From an uncultured Oscillibacter sp. (lineage in GTDB: Bacteria > Bacillota > Clostridia > Oscillospirales > Oscillospiraceae), in the NCBI GenBank assembly GCA_910576845.1, contig CAJTJA010000076.1, positions 1 to 10,166 of the forward strand: DNA of 10,166 nucleotides, read 5' to 3'. This document shows positions 6,924-10,166 of this stretch, in pieces; the first letter of the stretch is position 1, and the number at the start of each line of letters is the position of its first letter. A program made the position numbers and the translations under genes. Under the pieces are notes generated by a model, which was not told the origin of the DNA, ran no database searches, and saw only the letters and a list, made by a program, of their open reading frames with translations.

Positions 6924-7774
6924 ACGGCATCTTTGCCAAGCGCCGGGCCCGGCTTCTGGCCATGAAGGCCATCCGGGACAACTATATCCCTGGGGACCAG
7001 CTGGCGGCCTGCCCCAAGTGCGGCGGCGAGAGCCAGCGGAAGGACGTGGCGGGGAACCTCTCCGTCTGCCCCCTCTGCGGATATCACTTCCCCATTGGGG
7101 CCTATTACCGGCTCAGCACGATTCTGGACCCCGGCAGCTTCCGGGAGCTGAACGAAAAGCTCCCCGCTGCCGATCCCTTGTCCTTTCCCGGCTACCGGGA
7201 GAAGCAGCGGGAGGCCCAGCGGAAAACCGGCCTTACGGAGGCCGCTGTCACCGCCACAGGGACCGTCGGCGGGCGAAGGTGCGTCGTAGGCGTGCTGGAC
7301 AGCCGGTACATGTGCGGCAGCATGAGCGCCGCCGTGGGGGAGAAGATAACCCTGGCCATTGAGTATGCTATGAAAAACAAGCTGCCGCTGGTTCTCTTTT
7401 CTGCCAGCGGAGGGGCCCGGATGCAGGAGGGAATTCTGTCCTTGATGCAGATGGCGAAGACATCCGCCGCTTTGGCCCGGTTCTCGGAAAAGGGCCTTCT
7501 GTACATTTCCGTACTGACGGACCCTACCACCGGAGGCGTCACCGCCAGTTTTGCCTCTCTGGGGGATATCATTCTGGCGGAGCCTGGGGCGTTGATCGGT
7601 TTTGCCGGGCCCCGGGTGATTCAGCAGACCATCGGCGAGACCCTGCCGGAGGGCTTCCAGCGGGCGGAGTACCAGGAGGAGCATGGCTTCGTGGATGCGG
7701 TAGTCCCCCGGCAGGAGCTGCGGGACACTCTGGCCCGCCTCCTGCGGCTCCATGAGAAAGGAGGCCGCCCATGA
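6920..7774 (+). CDS. accD: Acetyl-CoA carboxylase, carboxyltransferase beta subunit
   Basis: Beta half of the transferase that moves CO2 from biotin to acetyl-CoA, forming malonyl-CoA together with AccA. It has 284 residues, a normal length. A four-cysteine zinc ribbon lies at the N terminus: C31, C34 (CPKCGG) and C50, C53 (CPLCGYH). The crotonase-like core shows SASGGARMQEG (161-171), DPTTGGVTASFA (201-212) and EPGALIGFAGPRVIQQT (221-237), all typical. The ATG at 6920 is chosen because AAGGAGG precedes it by 7 nt and it forms an ATGA overlap with the accC stop. An earlier in-frame GTG at 6839 would lie inside accC and adds no family-like sequence. It ends with a second ATGA overlap into accA. 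Confidence 0.97.
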   Translation: MNGIFAKRRARLLAMKAIRDNYIPGDQLAACPKCGGESQRKDVAGNLSVCPLCGYHFPIGAYYRLSTILDPGSFRELNEKLPAADPLSFPGYREKQREAQRKTGLTEAAVTATGTVGGRRCVVGVLDSRYMCGSMSAAVGEKITLAIEYAMKNKLPLVLFSASGGARMQEGILSLMQMAKTSAALARFSEKGLLYISVLTDPTTGGVTASFASLGDIILAEPGALIGFAGPRVIQQTIGETLPEGFQRAEYQEEHGFVDAVVPRQELRDTLARLLRLHEKGGRP

Positions 7775-8583
7775 GCAAGCGCACTGCCGCGGAGCGGGTA
7801 GCCCTGGCCCGGCATCCCCAGCGGCCCAATATCACGGACTATATCGACGCCCTTTTCACAGACTTTTTTGAGCAGAAGGGAGACCGCCTCTGCCGGGAGG
7901 ACCCGGCCATATTGGGCGGAATCGCCCTGTATCACGGGCGGCCTGTCACCGTCGTCGGCACCCGGAAGGGGAAGACGGCGGAGGAGAGTATCCGCTGCAA
8001 CTTTGGCATGCCGGGGCCTGAGGGCTACCGGAAGGCCCTGCGCCTGATGAGACAGGCGGAGAAGTTCCGCCGTCCGGTCTTCACTTTTATCGACACCTCT
8101 GGAGCTTATCCCGGCCTGGAGGCCGAGGCTCGGGGACAGGGGGAGGCTATCGCCCGGAACCTGATGGAAATGAGCCGCCTCACCGTCCCGGTTCTCTCTG
8201 TCATTACCGGCGAGGGCAACAGCGGCGGAGCCTTGGCTCTGGCGGTTGCCGACCGGATGCTGATGCTGGAAAACGCTGTTTACGCCATTCTTTCCCCGGA
8301 GGGCTTCGCCTCCATCCTCTGGCGGGACGCGGGACGGCATGAGGAGGCCTGTGAGCTGATGAAGCTCACCGCTCCGGACCTGCTGGCCATGGGGGTGGCG
8401 GACGACGTTATCCCGGAGCCCGGGGGCGGGGCCCACCTGGCCCCGGAGCAGACATTCCGGGAGCTGGACCGTGCGTTAAGCCGCCACCTGGCGCCCCTGC
8501 TGAAGGAGAGCGGGCCGGTTCTTGCGGAAAAGCGCTGGCAGAAATTCAGAAAGATGGGCGCGTCCCCCAAGGAGGAAGCATGA
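7771..8583 (+). CDS. accA: Acetyl-CoA carboxylase, carboxyltransferase alpha subunit (short form)
   Basis: Alpha half of the carboxyltransferase, partner of AccD. The core motifs are clear: IDTSGAYPG (107-115, usually DTPGAYPG), GEGNSGGALALAVADRM (147-163, usually GEGGSGG) and ENAVYAILSPEGFASILWRD (167-186). The protein has 270 residues against about 315-320 in E. coli or S. aureus. The missing part is the N-terminal helical extension; the sequence starts at the ITDYIDALF region that begins the crotonase fold. There is no upstream in-frame extension beyond accD, so the short form looks genuine. The ATG is supported by AAGGAGG 6 nt upstream and a 4-nt overlap with the accD stop. Its TGA overlaps the fabH ATG in the same way. 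Confidence 0.96.
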   Translation: MSKRTAAERVALARHPQRPNITDYIDALFTDFFEQKGDRLCREDPAILGGIALYHGRPVTVVGTRKGKTAEESIRCNFGMPGPEGYRKALRLMRQAEKFRRPVFTFIDTSGAYPGLEAEARGQGEAIARNLMEMSRLTVPVLSVITGEGNSGGALALAVADRMLMLENAVYAILSPEGFASILWRDAGRHEEACELMKLTAPDLLAMGVADDVIPEPGGGAHLAPEQTFRELDRALSRHLAPLLKESGPVLAEKRWQKFRKMGASPKEEA

Positions 8584-9530
8584 ACGGAATCAAAATTCGG
8601 GGAACGGGCCGGGGCGTGCCCGGGAAGCTGGTGACGAACCGGGACCTGGAGCAGGTGGTGGATACCAGCGACGAGTGGATTGCCAGCCGCACGGGCATCC
8701 GGACCCGCCGCTTCTGCGGGGAGGGGGAGAGCGTCTCCACCCTCGCCGCCGCCGCGGCCCGTGCTGCTCTGGAGGACGCCGGAATTGGCCCGGAGGAAAT
8801 CGGGGCATGTATTGTCGCCACGCTGTCGGCGGATACGCTGGTGCCCTCGGCGGCCTGTTTGCTCCAGAGGGAACTGAACCTGCCCCAGGACATCCCCTGC
8901 TTCGACCTGAACGCGGCCTGCACGGGCTTTCTTTTCGGCCTCCACACCATGGAGTGTCTGCTGAATGCCTCTCCCCGGAAATACGGCCTGGTGGTGGGAG
9001 CGGAGAACCTGAGCCGCCTCATCAACTGGGAGGACCGGGGAACCTGTATCCTTTTCGGGGACGGAGCCGGGGCCGCCGTGGTGGAGTGCCGGGAGGGCTG
9101 GCCTTCCATCTCCGCCATTATGGGCTGCCATGGGAGCAGCGGGCTTCTGCACGTCCCCGGCGCGGAAACCGAAGGGCACAGCTGGATTTCTATGGAGGGC
9201 ACCAAGGTTTTTAAGTTCGCCGTAGAGGCGGTGCCCTGGTGCGTGGATCAGGTGCTGAAAAAAAACGGGCGGGCTGTGGAGGACGTGGACTTTTTTGTCT
9301 TTCACCAGGCCAACGCCCGAATCATTGACCTGGCGGTTCGGAAATATCGCATTCCGCCGGAGAAATATTATAAAAATATCGCCGAATACGGCAACACCTC
9401 CGCTGCCAGCATTCCTCTGGTTTTGAGCGAACTGCGGGAGCAGGGAAAGATCGGCCCGGGCAGCCGCCTCCTGGCAGTGGGCTTCGGCGGCGGCCTGACA
9501 TGGGGCGGATGTTTGATTGAGTTTGCGTAA
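8580..9530 (+). CDS. fabH: Beta-ketoacyl-ACP synthase III
   Basis: Thiolase-fold enzyme that starts fatty acid synthesis by condensing acetyl-CoA (or a branched acyl-CoA) with malonyl-ACP. It has 316 residues, normal length. The catalytic triad is visible: C114 in NAACTGF, H242 in FHQAN and N272 in GNTSAASIP. The N-terminal TSDEWIASRTGIRTRR and the C-terminal GFGGGLTWGGCLIEF are family-typical. The ATG sits in a 4-nt overlap with the accA stop, with AAGGAGG about 4 nt upstream. The last codons, the TAA and the following GGAG form the first copy of a 33-nt direct repeat whose second copy lies just before fabK. The starter acyl preference cannot be read from the sequence. Confidence 0.97.
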   Translation: MNGIKIRGTGRGVPGKLVTNRDLEQVVDTSDEWIASRTGIRTRRFCGEGESVSTLAAAAARAALEDAGIGPEEIGACIVATLSADTLVPSAACLLQRELNLPQDIPCFDLNAACTGFLFGLHTMECLLNASPRKYGLVVGAENLSRLINWEDRGTCILFGDGAGAAVVECREGWPSISAIMGCHGSSGLLHVPGAETEGHSWISMEGTKVFKFAVEAVPWCVDQVLKKNGRAVEDVDFFVFHQANARIIDLAVRKYRIPPEKYYKNIAEYGNTSAASIPLVLSELREQGKIGPGSRLLAVGFGGGLTWGGCLIEFA

Positions 9531-9534
9531 GGAG
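9502..9534 (+). repeat. 33-nt direct repeat, copy 1 (end of fabH)
   Basis: Starts GGGGCGGATGTTTGAT, ends GTTTGCGTAAGGAG. It encodes the last residues GGCLIEFA of FabH, the TAA stop and a GGAG. It matches 9653-9685 at 32 of 33 positions; the one difference is T at 9518 against C at 9669, silent in the isoleucine codon. Confidence 0.95.
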
Positions 9535-9652
9535 GCGGCCTCTTGGGGCCCCGCAAAATCCGCAGATTTTGTGGGGAGAGGAGGAAGGAATGGAGCGGGC
9601 GAAGTTCTCGCCGGAGGGCGGGGACGGAGCGGAGCAGAATTTCTTCCGACGA
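9535..9652. repeat. 118-nt insert between the two fabH-tail copies, possible dispersed repeat element
   Basis: A purine-rich segment bounded by the direct repeats. It contains GGGGCCCC (9545-9552), a strong inverted repeat (9549-9576), a second short stem GGCGA/TCGCC (9598-9612), a Shine-Dalgarno-like AGGAGGAAGG and a 25-codon open frame. It encodes no transposase and is too short to be autonomous. Removing 151 nt (insert plus one repeat copy) would leave fabK 11 nt after the fabH stop, in keeping with the tight spacing of the rest of the operon, so I read it as secondarily acquired. Whether it occurs elsewhere in the genome cannot be seen here. Confidence 0.5.
9549..9576. repeat. Inverted repeat inside the insert (hairpin)
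   Basis: CCCCGCAAAATC (9549-9560) and GATTTTGTGGGG (9565-9576) form 12 pairs with one G-U around a 4-nt loop CGCA. Purines follow (AGAGGAGGAAGG), not a T-run, so on the plus strand it is not a standard intrinsic terminator. It may be the structural core of a small mobile repeat. Confidence 0.8.
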
Positions 9653-9667
9653 GGGGCGGATGTTTGA
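9590..9667 (+). CDS. Candidate 25-residue open frame in the insert
   Basis: ATG at 9590 directly follows AGGAGGAAGG. The frame runs 25 codons (begins MERAKFSPEGG, rich in Gly, Glu and Arg) and stops with TGA inside repeat copy 2, 25 nt before the fabK ATG. The purine-rich DNA makes a chance ribosome binding site likely, and the peptide matches nothing I know. If translated it would keep ribosomes moving toward fabK. Confidence 0.2.
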   Translation: MERAKFSPEGGDGAEQNFFRRGADV

Positions 9668-9685
9668 TCGAGTTTGCGTAAGGAG
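9653..9685 (+). repeat. 33-nt direct repeat, copy 2 (relic fabH tail, provides fabK ribosome binding site)
   Basis: Same 33 nt as 9502-9534 except C at 9669. It still reads GGCLIEFA-stop in one frame, but has no fabH body upstream. Its final AAGGAG (9680-9685) stands 7 nt before the fabK ATG and is therefore the fabK Shine-Dalgarno. Confidence 0.95.
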
Positions 9686-9692
9686 CGGAGAG

Positions 9693-10166
9693 ATGAAGAA
9701 GCTGAACGAAATTCTGGGAACCGAATTCCCCATTATTCAGGGCGGCATGGCAAATATCGCCACCGGAGAATTTGCCGCCGCCTGCTCCAACGCCGGGGCT
9801 TTGGGTATGATTGCCACCGGGGCCTGGGATGCGGACCGGGTGCGGAGTGAAATCCGCCGGGCACGGGAGCTGACCGGGAAGCCTTTCGGAGTGAACCTGA
9901 TGCTGATGAACCCCTGTGCCGCCGATATCGCCCAAGTGATTCTGGACGAGGGCGTCCAAGTGGTCACCACCGGCGCGGGGAACCCGGGGCAGTTTATTCC
10001 CGCCTGGAAGGCCGCCGGGATTAAGGTTATTCCCGTTGTCGCGGCGGCGGTGCTGGCCAGGCGCCTGAGCCGCTATGGCGTGGATGCCTTCGTGGCCGAG
10101 GGCACGGAGTCCGGAGGCCATGTGGGGGAGATGACCACCATGGCTCTGGTGCCCCAGGTCATCGAG
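9693..10166 (+). CDS. fabK: Enoyl-ACP reductase II, FMN-dependent (3' end outside window)
   Basis: Reduces enoyl-ACP in the last step of each elongation cycle; FabK is a flavin-dependent TIM-barrel enzyme unrelated to FabI. The first 158 residues are present, about half of the usual 310-320. The N terminus FPIIQGGMANIATGEFAAA, the segment FGVNLMLMNP (65-74) and AEGTESGGHVGEMTTMALVP (135-154) are family signatures; H143 corresponds to the catalytic histidine of the S. pneumoniae enzyme (H144). A 2-nitropropane dioxygenase relative is the main alternative, but the ESGGHxGExTTM motif and the operon context favour FabK. The ATG follows AAGGAG by 7 nt. It is the only gene from accB onward that is not overlapped by its predecessor, because of the duplicated segment upstream. 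Confidence 0.94.
   Translation, partial: MKKLNEILGTEFPIIQGGMANIATGEFAAACSNAGALGMIATGAWDADRVRSEIRRARELTGKPFGVNLMLMNPCAADIAQVILDEGVQVVTTGAGNPGQFIPAWKAAGIKVIPVVAAAVLARRLSRYGVDAFVAEGTESGGHVGEMTTMALVPQVIE

Noticed and set aside
8280..10121. 613-codon open frame on the minus strand
   Set aside because: It lies antisense to accA, fabH and fabK, which are certain. The translation is low-complexity Gly/Pro/His/Arg-rich, as expected for the reverse of GC-rich coding DNA.

Overview
The window holds housekeeping genes from what looks like a GC-rich member of the Clostridia, most probably in or near the Oscillospiraceae. This is inferred from five things: an acpP-accBCDA-fabH-fabK fatty-acid operon, FabK (the FMN enoyl-ACP reductase of Gram-positive bacteria) instead of FabI, a short AccA, strong AAGGAGG-type ribosome binding sites, and high GC (about 70% in accC, by eye). 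No phage, transposase, CRISPR, rRNA or tRNA gene is visible.

Left part (1-1738): the C-terminal half of valyl-tRNA synthetase (valS) runs in from the left edge. It is followed by a 110-residue gene of unknown function that is clearly AT-richer than its surroundings. A perfect 34-nt palindrome of terminator type then closes this strand and also the convergent trk genes.

Middle (1753-4592, minus strand): trkA and trkH form a two-gene operon for a Trk potassium uptake system (TrkH channel subunit, TrkA cytoplasmic regulator with two RCK units). trkA is upstream, with its -10 box near 4655.

Divergent region (4593-4804): it carries the trkA promoter and a consensus promoter for the fatty-acid operon (TTGACA, 17 nt, TAGAAT). 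A long AT-rich inverted repeat starts just downstream of that -10 and is a good operator candidate.

Right part (4805-10166, plus strand): acpP, accB, accC, accD, accA, fabH and the start of fabK. Together these make the acyl carrier protein, all four acetyl-CoA carboxylase subunits (acetyl-CoA to malonyl-CoA), the initiating condensing enzyme and the enoyl reductase of type II fatty acid synthesis. From accB to fabH every junction overlaps by 4 to 7 nt, which suggests translational coupling. Two junctions differ. acpP and accB are separated by 95 nt with a GC-rich hairpin. fabH and fabK are separated by 162 nt that hold a 118-nt insert flanked by two 33-nt copies of the end of fabH, including its stop codon and the Shine-Dalgarno that serves fabK. 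No unknown multi-gene system is apparent. The less ordinary items are the inverted repeat at the promoter, the duplicated fabH tail with its insert, the orphan 110-residue gene, and a few substitutions at normally conserved positions in AccB, AccC, AccA and TrkA.
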